A stretch of DNA of 40,863 bases from JBOGXB01 sp050694215 (GTDB lineage: Bacteria; Actinomycetota; CADDZG01; WHSQ01), in contig JBOGXB010000009.1 in assembly GCA_050694215.1 (NCBI GenBank), positions 1-40,863 on the forward strand. Reading direction: 5' to 3'. The first letter of the stretch is position 1. Each line of letters begins with the position of its first letter. Below, one piece after another: positions 7,748 to 16,150 of the stretch. Both the position numbers and the translations under genes were made by a program. Below the pieces are notes generated by a model that was given only the letters and a program-made list of their open reading frames with translations, searched no databases and was not told the origin of the DNA.

Positions 7748-10700
7748 ATGATTGTGCGCATGAACACGTCCGCCTCTGGGGTGGTCTATTTCCACCGCGC
7801 CGCCAGGGTATTCCCGCCTCCACTCGATTCCGAGCCCATCTCGATGGCTCCTCCACCCAGAGTGGGGACCGCCCCCCAGGGGAGCATCTTTCAGATGTTC
7901 CTCCCGATGTTGGGGAGCGTCAGCCTCATTGCCTTCAGCTTCGTCTACAACAACCCCATCTTCAGGCTCATCGCTATCGGCGTAGCCGTGCTGATGCTCA
8001 CCGTGGGCATCGGCATGCGGCTGCAACAAAAGCATCAGTTCAAGAAGCAGCGCCGCAGGAATGCGGAGCTGTACCGGAGGTATGTGTCGGACTTGGACGA
8101 CCGACTGAAGGGTCTCAGCATCGCGCAGCGAGATCGGGCAGCGCGGGTGCATCCCGGCGTCGACGGGGTGTGGTCGTTGGTCAACGAGGGACGCTACATG
8201 TGGGAGCGCCGCGCCGGTGATCCCGACTTCATGCACCTGCGCATTGGTCTGGGGTCGGTCCCGCTCGCCGCTCCCTTGGCCCTCGACCTCGCGAATGATC
8301 CACTGGTCGAGTACGAGCCGGACCTGCTCGAGGAGGCAACGCGACTCTACGAGCAGTATCGGGAGCTGCCGCATCTCCCGGTCACCATCGCGGGAGCTGG
8401 TTTGGGCTCGCTTGCGGTGATCGGCGCTCCGGATGCGACGCGCGCGTGGACGAGGTCGGTGCTGTGCTCCATGGCGGCCTTGCATGCCCCCGACGACGTC
8501 AAGGTCCTTGCCTTCTTCCCTCCTGAGGCGGTCGAGGAGTGGACGTGGATGAAATGGCTCCCTCATGTCCGCGATTCCGTCGAGCCCAGCGACGACTCCC
8601 GGCCGCGGGTGGCGCTGGCCGTCGATCCGCGCGACTTCGGAGTGCTCCTGTCACAGCTCATTCAGCCCCGGATCGATCATCTCAAACGCCTCCAGACGGA
8701 GAAGAAGCCCGATCACCGGGTGCGTTTCCAGCAGGCGGTGGTGATCATCGACGACCTGGAGGCATCTGGCGTGACGGATCTCGAGATCTACGACGAGATG
8801 CTTCGCCGAGCCGCCTCGATCGGCGTTCTCGCCATAGTCATGGTCTCCGACAAGGATCGGGTTCCCACCACCGTGGGAGCGAGGGTCGAGCTCACCGAGG
8901 GAGGGTGGCTCGGCCTCACCGAGTCGGGGCACGATGGGAGGCGGGAGGCCGGCGTTCGGGCCGACGCGGCAGGGGTCGAGATCTGTGAAGCAGTTGCGCG
9001 CGCCCTGGCGCCCCTGCGCCTGAAGACGCGCGAAGGCCGCGCTCACCAGGTCGATAGCGAAGGCCTGCTCGACCTGCTCCATCTCGCGGGGCCGGGGGAG
9101 ATAACCGAGCATGCGTGGCGTAGAGACGTGGAGGATCTGCTTCAGACCCCCATCGGCATCGCCGAGGACGGTTCGCCCGTGGTACTCGATCTCAAGGAGT
9201 CCGCGGAGGACGGGATGGGCCCGCATGGGCTGATCGTGGGTGCTACAGGGTCGGGCAAGAGCGAGCTCCTGCGCACGCTCGTAGCAGGATTGGCCGTAGG
9301 GCATTCTCCCGAAGACCTCGCAATGGTCCTGGTGGACTACAAGGGAGGGGCCTCCTTCGCGGGACTGTCGGGGCTCCCGCACACGGCAGGGACGATCACG
9401 AACATCGAGCGCGACCTCACGCTCGTGGATCGCATGCACGAGGCATTGTTCGGCGAGCTCGAGCGGCGTCAGAGACTGTTGCAGGAGGCGGGGGGGTTCG
9501 ACCGCGCCCGCGACTACCAAGAGTGGCGCCGAGCCCATCCCGAAGCCGAGTTGCCCGCGTTGCCCTCGCTGCTCGTGATCATCGATGAGTTCGGAGAGCT
9601 GCTTGCGAACAAGCCGGACTTCATCGATCTGTTCGTCTCCATGGGGCGTCTGGGTCGCAGCCTCGGCGTTCACCTCCTGTTGGCGACTCAGAGGCTCGAG
9701 ACGGGGCGGTTACGGGGGTTGGAGTCACACCTTCGGTACCGCATCTGTCTGCGCACGTTCAGTGCCGATGAGTCCCAGGCTGTGCTGGGGGTCCGGGAGG
9801 CCTACGAGCTTCCTCCTCTTCCGGGGCTGGGCTACCTCAGCGTGGACGGGGGGCTTCAGCAGTTCAAGGCGGCGCTCTCCACTCGTCCCTTCCGGGAGCG
9901 CCGGGGCATCGAGCTCGCACCGGCCCCGGGTGTCGTGCGTGCGTTCTCGGTGGAGGGGTCCTCCGATGCGCTGGCGGTCCTGGGGGACGACACACCGCGG
10001 CAGGTCGCGGCCCCCGTTGAGACCCGACCCGACGGGACGGTGCCAACCGAGATGGAGGTTGCCGTCGATCGTCTAAACGAGCTAGTGCTCTCCGAGGACC
10101 GGGCGAGACAAGTGTGGCTTTCGCCTCTTCCGGCCGCGCTGTCGCTCGACGAAGTCGTGGACCCGGACAAGGAGGAGGACCGCTCCCCCGACGATCCCGG
10201 TTGGCTCGAGGTCACCGTTGGGCTCAAGGACCGGCCCCGCCAGCAGATGCAACTCCCCATGACCTTGAGCTTCACCGGGCGGCAGGGCCACTGCGCGATC
10301 GTGGGTGCACCCCGCTCGGGCAAGTCCACCTTCGTGCAGGCCCTGATCGGCTCGCTTGCCCTCAGCCACGACCCCCGGGACCTGCAGGTCTATGCGATCG
10401 ATTTCGGTGGCGGAGGGTTGCACGCGATGTCGTCGGCACCGCACGTGGGGGCCGTATACAGCCGCAATCAGGGACCCGAGATACGCCGGCTGGTCCGAGA
10501 GATGCAGTCGATCGTCGAGAATCGCATTGACCTGTTCCGCGACCACGGCATCGCAAGCATGCGCGAGTTCCATCACAAGAGGCGACGCGGTGAGATCACA
10601 GACGACTACGGCGAGGTGTTCATCGTCATCGACAACTGGGCGCTTCTCACCCAGGAGCTGGACGATCTGGCCTCCCAGCTCACCGAGCTCGCAGGAGCAA

Positions 10701-11773
10701 GCCTCCACTACGGCGTGCATCTGGTGATAACGAGCAACCGGTGGATGGACATCAGGATGAACCTGAGGGACAACCTCGGCGGGAGGGTCGAGCTGCGACT
10801 CAACGACCCCCTCGATTCGGAGATTGATCGCAAGGCAGCCGAGTCACTCCCGGACGACGTGCCCGGCCGCGGGTTGAGTCGGGAGCGTGAGCATCTCCAG
10901 GTCGCCTTGCCCAGACTCGACGGGCGCTCGGACATCGGCGGTCTCAATGCGGGCATCGAGGCCCTCTTGCAGGTCGTGGAGGAGCGGTGGCAGGACTCCC
11001 CACGCGCGCTGCCGATCCGCATGCTCCCCCTCGAGCTGCAGGCAAGCCACCTCCCGCCCGCGGCGAGCGATGAGCGGGGAGTGACGATTGGGCTCGAGGA
11101 GTTCCGTCTCGAGCCGGTGCGCGTGGATCTCCTTGGGGCGCACGCCCATCTACTCGTCTTCGGAGACAGCCAATGCGGGAAGACCAACCTGCTCAGGGTC
11201 ATGGTCGAAGGGATCCGAGGGGGCCGGTCCCCGAGAGAAGTGAAGCTCGCCATCGTGGATTATCGCAGGGCCCTTATCGACCTCGCCTCGGCGAAGCACG
11301 TCGTCGCGTACACCTATACGTCCGAGATGACCGCCGAGCTCGCGAACGAGGTACGCGCCGAGCTGCGCAGACGGATGCCGTCGAATCCCGCCTCGCTCAC
11401 CTCCCCCGTCCAGGCCAAGGAGTGGGAGGGGCCGCACGTCGTGCTGGTAGTGGACGATTACGACCTCGTCGCGAGCCCGAGCGGCAACCCCCTCGACGTG
11501 CTCACCGACGTCCTCGCACACGGGCGCGACGTGGGCTTCCATGTGATCCTCGCCCGGCGCGTGTCGGGCACGGCCCGGGGCGCGTTCGAGAGCTTCTATC
11601 AGCGTCTGGTCGAGCTTGGCTCTCCCGGGATCATCATGAACGGCGATCCGCAAGAGGGGCCGATCCTCGGGGCTCAGAAGGCGGAGCCGCTGGCGCCGGG
11701 CCGCGGGTATCTCGTGGTGGACAGGCGCAGCACCTTGATCCAGACGGTGCTGAGCTCGGCCCCAGATACGTAA
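7748..11773 (+). CDS. eccC: Type VII secretion ATPase EccC (fused EccCa-EccCb, three FtsK/SpoIIIE domains)
   Basis: A 1341-residue motor ATPase of ESX/type VII secretion. The N terminus (Pro-rich, then two hydrophobic helices around residues 45-90) matches EccC membrane anchoring. Three FtsK-type ATPase domains follow. The Walker A motifs are GATGSGKS (near residue 500), GAPRSGKS (near 853) and GDSQCGKT (near 1138). The Walker B-like segments are LLVIIDEF, VFIVIDNW and VVLVVDDY. All three P-loops keep the Gly-Lys-Ser/Thr core, so none is obviously dead. The length fits single-chain EccC rather than the split EccCa/EccCb of ESX-1. ATG 7760 is an alternative start. It heads the secretion locus, followed after 200 bases by the WXG100 gene. 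No EccB, EccD channel, EccE or mycosin is in the window. Confidence 0.95.
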   Translation: MIVRMNTSASGVVYFHRAARVFPPPLDSEPISMAPPPRVGTAPQGSIFQMFLPMLGSVSLIAFSFVYNNPIFRLIAIGVAVLMLTVGIGMRLQQKHQFKKQRRRNAELYRRYVSDLDDRLKGLSIAQRDRAARVHPGVDGVWSLVNEGRYMWERRAGDPDFMHLRIGLGSVPLAAPLALDLANDPLVEYEPDLLEEATRLYEQYRELPHLPVTIAGAGLGSLAVIGAPDATRAWTRSVLCSMAALHAPDDVKVLAFFPPEAVEEWTWMKWLPHVRDSVEPSDDSRPRVALAVDPRDFGVLLSQLIQPRIDHLKRLQTEKKPDHRVRFQQAVVIIDDLEASGVTDLEIYDEMLRRAASIGVLAIVMVSDKDRVPTTVGARVELTEGGWLGLTESGHDGRREAGVRADAAGVEICEAVARALAPLRLKTREGRAHQVDSEGLLDLLHLAGPGEITEHAWRRDVEDLLQTPIGIAEDGSPVVLDLKESAEDGMGPHGLIVGATGSGKSELLRTLVAGLAVGHSPEDLAMVLVDYKGGASFAGLSGLPHTAGTITNIERDLTLVDRMHEALFGELERRQRLLQEAGGFDRARDYQEWRRAHPEAELPALPSLLVIIDEFGELLANKPDFIDLFVSMGRLGRSLGVHLLLATQRLETGRLRGLESHLRYRICLRTFSADESQAVLGVREAYELPPLPGLGYLSVDGGLQQFKAALSTRPFRERRGIELAPAPGVVRAFSVEGSSDALAVLGDDTPRQVAAPVETRPDGTVPTEMEVAVDRLNELVLSEDRARQVWLSPLPAALSLDEVVDPDKEEDRSPDDPGWLEVTVGLKDRPRQQMQLPMTLSFTGRQGHCAIVGAPRSGKSTFVQALIGSLALSHDPRDLQVYAIDFGGGGLHAMSSAPHVGAVYSRNQGPEIRRLVREMQSIVENRIDLFRDHGIASMREFHHKRRRGEITDDYGEVFIVIDNWALLTQELDDLASQLTELAGASLHYGVHLVITSNRWMDIRMNLRDNLGGRVELRLNDPLDSEIDRKAAESLPDDVPGRGLSREREHLQVALPRLDGRSDIGGLNAGIEALLQVVEERWQDSPRALPIRMLPLELQASHLPPAASDERGVTIGLEEFRLEPVRVDLLGAHAHLLVFGDSQCGKTNLLRVMVEGIRGGRSPREVKLAIVDYRRALIDLASAKHVVAYTYTSEMTAELANEVRAELRRRMPSNPASLTSPVQAKEWEGPHVVLVVDDYDLVASPSGNPLDVLTDVLAHGRDVGFHVILARRVSGTARGAFESFYQRLVELGSPGIIMNGDPQEGPILGAQKAEPLAPGRGYLVVDRRSTLIQTVLSSAPDT

Positions 11774-11853
11774 CGGCACGGCCAGAGATCCTTCTCGAGC
11801 CCGAACTAAACTCATTGGAGCGACCCTTCGTCCGGTTTGTGGAATTGAAAGAC

Positions 11854-11870
11854 CGCTCTTAGCGTTTTTT
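11854..11870 (+). terminator. Weak terminator-like hairpin after eccC
   Basis: CGCT-CTT-AGCG followed by six T lies 80 bases past the eccC stop. The stem is only four base pairs, so termination would be partial at best. The surrounding 200-base gap (11774-11973) is AT-richer than its neighbours and may carry a separate promoter for the small secreted substrates; I could not define one. Confidence 0.25.
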
Positions 11871-11973
11871 CGCAGGACTTTGAGGATTGGAAACGAAAGG
11901 AAGGGGAAGTAGTGCAACCAGCGGATCGACGGCCGACGGGAGGGTCGTCGAGCGGAGCAAAGGAGGAGGCCCG

Positions 11974-12258
11974 ATGACAATCAGGGTCGAGCAGGGTACA
12001 CATGCGGCCGCGGCACAGAAGACGAGGGCCAACGCGGCCGACCTCCAGGCGACCTTGGATCGAGTTCGCAAGGACGTAGCCGAGCTCACGGGCCAATGGC
12101 AGGGCCAGGCCCAGGCTGCGGCGGTATCGCTCCATGCGGAGCTCGACGCGATCGGCATCAGGGCGCAGCAGGCCTTCGATTCCTTTGGTGCGAAGGTGGG
12201 CATCGCTGGGGTCAACTACGAGGAGAACGAGGCCAGCACCACCCGTCTCTTCTCGTAG
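11974..12258 (+). CDS. WXG100-family protein (EsxA/EsxB-like type VII substrate)
   Basis: A 94-residue helical-hairpin protein. It carries the defining W-x-G in the turn (GQWQGQ, near residue 44) between two long amphipathic Ala/Gln-rich helices. A C-terminal YxxxE (YEENE) corresponds to the general YxxxD/E secretion signal. ATG 11974 has an excellent ribosome site (AAGGAGGAGG); a longer in-frame reading from 11887 is rejected. Such proteins form dimers that are recognised by EccC and exported. Only one is present, so it may be a homodimer or may pair with the EspC-like protein encoded next. Strong translation signals suggest it is abundant. Confidence 0.92.
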   Translation: MTIRVEQGTHAAAAQKTRANAADLQATLDRVRKDVAELTGQWQGQAQAAAVSLHAELDAIGIRAQQAFDSFGAKVGIAGVNYEENEASTTRLFS

Positions 12259-12315
12259 CAATGGGGCCTTGCTCCACCCCGACCGACCACCTGTCTCTAG
12301 CCCAGGAGCCAAACG

Positions 12316-12627
12316 ATGTCCTTTCTAGCCGGAGGATTCCAGGTCACGCCGCCTCATCTCGAGGGGGCGGCCAGGGAGCTCAACGGCGCGGGCACGGGCA
12401 TTGAGTCCGTGTCCTCCCAGCTCTCGGCCCTCTCGGGCCAGGGAGCGGAGCTCACAGGACAGCCCTCCGCCGCCGGGGCCTTCGACGACATGGTGTCGAC
12501 ATGGACCAAAGAGCTCGCCGGCCTCGGTGCCTGCGTCACCTCGACCGGTGACGGTGCCTCCGCTGCGGCGAGCAACTACACGGTGACCGATTACGGCGTG
12601 TCCCAGATGTTCGGGGGCACCCCCTGA
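12316..12627 (+). CDS. EspC-like / WXG-related type VII substrate
   Basis: A 103-residue protein with the look of the EspC/DUF2580 family of type VII targets: a short N-terminal segment, a long helix, then a second helix ending in a YxxxD secretion signal (YTVTD, near residue 88). It has a Trp (STWTKEL) but no strict W-x-G turn. ATG 12316 follows AGGAG by eight bases. It sits 57 bases after the WXG100 gene and 28 bases before the large substrate, so the three are likely one transcription unit. It could be the heterodimer partner of either neighbour. One Cys (GLGACVTS) is present. Confidence 0.8.
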   Translation: MSFLAGGFQVTPPHLEGAARELNGAGTGIESVSSQLSALSGQGAELTGQPSAAGAFDDMVSTWTKELAGLGACVTSTGDGASAAASNYTVTDYGVSQMFGGTP

Positions 12628-12655
12628 GGTGAACTGAACAAGGAGTAACGCGACC

Positions 12656-15151
12656 ATGGGAGGACCACTCGTAGGCGCCGATCCTGCCGGTGGCCTTACG
12701 GTTCCCGAGGGCAATCCCGAGGGGCTTCAGAGCGCGTCGCAGAAGCTGCTCGCTGCCGCAGATGCGATGACGACCCACGAATACAAGATCCTCAGGGCCG
12801 GCCATGTCCCCTCCTGGGTCGGGAGCGCGTCCACCGCATACACGGCCACCGTCAACCAGACGTGCGCGGCCTACGCTAACCAGTCCTCCGACGCTTGCAA
12901 GCGTGCCGCCAGCGCGGTCAGGACTCTCGCGCACGCGTTGAAGGCCGCTCAGGAACAGGCGAGGGAAGCGATCGCAAGGCTCAACGCCATGGTCGGCGAC
13001 GCCCAGAGCATCAGCGCGCAATACGATTCGCTGTCTGCGTTGGAACCCGAGGCTCAGCAGGGGCGAGTCAAGATGCTCGGGATGATGGTTGCAGAGTTCA
13101 ACGCCGAGGTCGCCGCCCTTCGTGCTCAAGTGGCGGACGCGCACACTCAGGCAAGGGAGGCGGCGGCGGTCGCCGCCGGCAGCTTCGGAGACGCTGCCGG
13201 AATGGCGCCCTCGATCGTCGCACGGCGTACCGAGCGAATCCTGACTCAGGTCGCGAGCGGCAACTATTCGGGCTTGGAGCGGATCGGCGATGCCGATTAC
13301 CTGTCGGTCCGGGCCCAGGAAGAGATCGCCGGCAGCCTCGCCGATGACGTCACCAGGAATCTCAACGAGGGGGAGGGCCTGGGCGAGTTCAAAGACCTCA
13401 GCGCGGTCGTCGGTCGCTTCAGGTTCGACGAGGAGTTCTCCACCGCCTTCTACAACTCAATGGGAGGCGTCGAAGCGGGGACGATCAACAGGGACGCAGT
13501 CTTCTGGTACTCCGACGACGAGGGTTTCGATGATCCCGCGCTCATCGATCTCATCGCCCCCTTCGCCGTCATGCTCGGCACCGCGACGCGTAGTGGAGAG
13601 CTGAGGAAGGACTTCACGGACGACTTCTTGCAGCGCGACCTCCCGTTCAAGGAGCGCGATCATCTCGGCATCGGCAAGTTCCTGATGTCGAATGGGGAGC
13701 ACACGCGGTTCGGGGCGGGGTTCCTCTCTGAGGCGGCACAGGACTTGGTAGTGGAACAGGATCCGATGGCCATGGACGGGAACAACCCGTACATCGCGCC
13801 ACCGGTCGAGATCCTGGGGCTCGTCGCCAACAACCCCGAGGCCTCCGGGCTGCTGCTCACTGGCAAGACCTCGGACGGCTTCGACAACCTCAGTCAACTC
13901 TTGATGAGGAGCCCCTATTGGCCCGATGAGGGTGAAGCTTTCGGAGATGTCATCTACGCGGGGGCGCACACGCTCCGCTTCTATGGAGACGACGGCTTGG
14001 AGCTGGCCAACCAAGTGGCCGGGCGCGTCATCGTCACGGTGCCGGAGTTCTCGGATCATCTCGCAAACGGCGTCAAGCCGGCCCTCGTGACCGTGTTCGA
14101 CGACCACGTGGTGGACTTCGAGTACGCCGCGATGGAGAGGTCGATGCCCGGCCTCATGGACGGCGACGTCGAGGTCCGCATGACCTACGACCAGGGGAGC
14201 GAGTACCTCGAGGTGCTGTTCGGCGACGACGCGATGCGTGAGGGCACCTCTCGGATCATCGGTGAAAGGGTCGCCCTGGACATCCACATTGCGGCGCGCA
14301 ACGACGACACGGAGTACGCCAACCGGGCGGGGGCGCTCGCCGAGATGGGCGTGCTCTCGGCCGGGGAGGCCGACCTCGACGCGGCGGAGGCGGAGGCCAC
14401 GGCAAACAGTCTCAAGCAGTTCGCGGCCGGCAAGCTGCTCGACCTCACGCCCGCGAAGAAGGTGCCCCTCCTCAGCGACGCCGCGAACCTGACCTTCGAG
14501 AAGATGTTCCCGACCGACCAGGTCGAGAAAGCCCTCGAGGAGCAGGGCGCGGTCCAGGTCGACAAGCTGCAAAGCCTGAATACGGTCGTCATCGCAACCA
14601 AAGTCGAGCTGGGACAGCTCCCCCCCCAGGCCATGGACATCGTCGATCCCATCGACGGATCGGTGAACCCCAACTTCCTGGGCGGTCGGGGAGATGACGA
14701 TACGTTGCGGTGGGACCTCGACGGCGATGGGATCGCGGAGGTCGTCACCGAGAGGGATGTCTACGACGCCAGTGGCCACGACCTGAGCGCGTCTGCGTAC
14801 GCCGGCGCGCTCAATCTCGCGGACTCCGGTTACTCGGAGGCCCATCCGCCCAAGCTCGACGAGGTCCCCCTTCCGGACGGCTACTCCCAGGGCAACGGGA
14901 TCGAACAGGACCCAAACGCGTGGGATTACATCTGGGACGGACTGATCGACGAAGGGGTCGTCGATGGATCGTCCGGCTATGTCGTAGCGACCGAGGACGA
15001 TCTCGAGTGGGACCCCGTGGAGCATGTCTACCGCCTGACCCTCAAGGACCCCGACGACCCGGACGTCACGATCGCGTTCAAGCGAAGCGTAGGGGACGAG
15101 TGGGTGAGGGTCGAAAAGCGTGGCGACGACTGGGTCCCCGTCGGCGACTAA
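12656..15151 (+). CDS. Large WXG-headed type VII secretion substrate (DUF6571-like), 831 aa
   Basis: Residues ~15-180 form a WXG/LXG-like helical module with a W-x-G turn (SWVGSAS, W54-G56) and a long Ala-rich coiled coil. The middle (about 200-600) contains repeated phrases typical of the DUF6571-type proteins I recall from actinobacterial secretion loci (NNPEASGLLLTG, YWPDEGEAFGDVI). Residues ~690-831 are acidic, with DLDGDG (an EF-hand-like loop) and a terminal all-beta-looking segment. No known toxin active site is visible. The start has a canonical AAGGAG site. It has no signal peptide, as expected for type VII export. It may be a toxin with unrecognised activity, or a structural or cell-surface protein. 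The next two genes are candidate partners or immunity proteins. Confidence 0.8.
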   Translation: MGGPLVGADPAGGLTVPEGNPEGLQSASQKLLAAADAMTTHEYKILRAGHVPSWVGSASTAYTATVNQTCAAYANQSSDACKRAASAVRTLAHALKAAQEQAREAIARLNAMVGDAQSISAQYDSLSALEPEAQQGRVKMLGMMVAEFNAEVAALRAQVADAHTQAREAAAVAAGSFGDAAGMAPSIVARRTERILTQVASGNYSGLERIGDADYLSVRAQEEIAGSLADDVTRNLNEGEGLGEFKDLSAVVGRFRFDEEFSTAFYNSMGGVEAGTINRDAVFWYSDDEGFDDPALIDLIAPFAVMLGTATRSGELRKDFTDDFLQRDLPFKERDHLGIGKFLMSNGEHTRFGAGFLSEAAQDLVVEQDPMAMDGNNPYIAPPVEILGLVANNPEASGLLLTGKTSDGFDNLSQLLMRSPYWPDEGEAFGDVIYAGAHTLRFYGDDGLELANQVAGRVIVTVPEFSDHLANGVKPALVTVFDDHVVDFEYAAMERSMPGLMDGDVEVRMTYDQGSEYLEVLFGDDAMREGTSRIIGERVALDIHIAARNDDTEYANRAGALAEMGVLSAGEADLDAAEAEATANSLKQFAAGKLLDLTPAKKVPLLSDAANLTFEKMFPTDQVEKALEEQGAVQVDKLQSLNTVVIATKVELGQLPPQAMDIVDPIDGSVNPNFLGGRGDDDTLRWDLDGDGIAEVVTERDVYDASGHDLSASAYAGALNLADSGYSEAHPPKLDEVPLPDGYSQGNGIEQDPNAWDYIWDGLIDEGVVDGSSGYVVATEDDLEWDPVEHVYRLTLKDPDDPDVTIAFKRSVGDEWVRVEKRGDDWVPVGD

Positions 15152-15185
15152 TCACGGCTCGGTACCAGCCTCCCGCGCGCGTCCC

Positions 15186-15626
15186 ATGAGCAAGGTGTGG
15201 GCTCCCATTGCAGCGGGGCTTGTCGTGATCGGAGCGGCCGCCGCCGTAGTCGCGGTGACGCGGGATTCCGGAACCAGCTACGAGAGCCCGCTGACGATCC
15301 TCGAGATCATGGGGGACGAGGGCTACAGATGCCCCATAGAGCCTCAGGGAATGATCATCCTCGACGAGGACAAGGACACGATCCTGTGTGTGCCCCCGAG
15401 CGCGCCGCGGGGCCAGGCGACAGCGATCCAAACCTTCGCCGACCCCGCGGAGGTTGATGCCGACGTCCGGTTCGCGCGAGAGGACGTCCCACCGGGCGAC
15501 GAGGATCGTTCCTGGATCGTCGGAGAGAACTGGATCGTCAAGCTGCCGCGCGCGACGGCGTCCGAGTCCGAGCTCAGACGCCTCGCCGAGGTTCTCGGTG
15601 GCGACGTCTTCGTTCCCGGAGCCTGA
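15186..15626 (+). CDS. Membrane-anchored small extracellular-domain protein, paralog A
   Basis: A 146-residue protein with an N-terminal hydrophobic helix (VWAPIAAGLVVIGAAAAVVAV) right after the start, then an acidic extracytoplasmic domain with two Cys (GYRC, TILC) that could form a disulfide. A longer in-frame reading from GTG 15120 overlaps the preceding gene and is less likely. It is clearly a paralog of the next gene: both share LxxxMxDxGYxC, a later LC, and a GxNWxxxL/A motif followed by a helix. It lies 34 bases after the large type VII substrate. Candidate roles are immunity or receptor protein for that substrate, or an accessory of the apparatus. Not a family I recognise. Confidence 0.7.
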   Translation: MSKVWAPIAAGLVVIGAAAAVVAVTRDSGTSYESPLTILEIMGDEGYRCPIEPQGMIILDEDKDTILCVPPSAPRGQATAIQTFADPAEVDADVRFAREDVPPGDEDRSWIVGENWIVKLPRATASESELRRLAEVLGGDVFVPGA

Positions 15627-15671
15627 GCAAAACACGCCTCCTCGAGGGCTGGGCCGGTAGGCTGCTGTCCA

Positions 15672-16121
15672 GTGACCACCCAACCCGGAAGCCCAACGAA
15701 GGGGCGCCGAGGCGTTGCGATCGCAGCGGCCGCCGCGGGAGTCGTAGTAGTCATCGCATTGATCGCGCTCATCGTCTCCCTGGTGAGCAGCTCCAGCTTC
15801 GAGGATCCCGACGAGCTTCGCTCCGCTATGGCCGATGCCGGCTATCCCTGCGAGCCCGAGGCGCCGAGCAGCGACCGGGGACAGTGGTCGGGACAGCTCT
15901 GCGACCTCGAGGACGGGGGACGCGTCGGCCTGAGGGTGTACGAATCCGGCGACCCCTTCGACGAGTACCTAGCAAACCTCAGGGGACAGCCGAGACCCCT
16001 CGTCTACGGGGACAACTGGAGCATAGAGGCGTTCTTCAGCCCCCGTGATGCGGCCAACCGCGACCTCATTTCGAAGATGGCCGAGCGCCTCGATGCCGAG
16101 ACGGCAAACCTCGACCTCTGA
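15672..16121 (+). CDS. Membrane-anchored small extracellular-domain protein, paralog B
   Basis: A 149-residue protein with a short basic N terminus, one strong transmembrane helix (about residues 14-39) and an extracytoplasmic domain. The domain has the same skeleton as the preceding protein: AMADAGYPC, then GQLC, then GDNWSIEAFF and a final helix. It starts with GTG; TAGGCT lies eight bases upstream of it and there is no ribosome site, so it may have its own leaderless promoter. It is convergent with the ubiquitin-like/MinD fusion gene, with only 29 bases between stops. Function unknown; see the preceding entry for the paralogy. Confidence 0.7.
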   Translation: MTTQPGSPTKGRRGVAIAAAAAGVVVVIALIALIVSLVSSSSFEDPDELRSAMADAGYPCEPEAPSSDRGQWSGQLCDLEDGGRVGLRVYESGDPFDEYLANLRGQPRPLVYGDNWSIEAFFSPRDAANRDLISKMAERLDAETANLDL

Positions 16122-16150
16122 TTCGCCGCGTCGGGGTGGGCGATCCGTTT

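Noticed and set aside
7673..9673. Long minus-strand frames of 297 and 340 residues
   Set aside because: Both are shadows of eccC; no motifs, and eccC has diagnostic domains on the plus strand.
13457..15025. 522-residue open frame on the minus strand
   Set aside because: It is antisense to the 831-aa type VII substrate, its translation is Arg/His/Val-rich without domains, and it comes from high third-position GC in the real gene.
12656..16121. Classical polymorphic toxin-immunity module
   Set aside because: No nuclease, deaminase, ADP-ribosylating or pore-forming motif is visible in the large protein, so toxin/immunity is kept only as a hypothesis.
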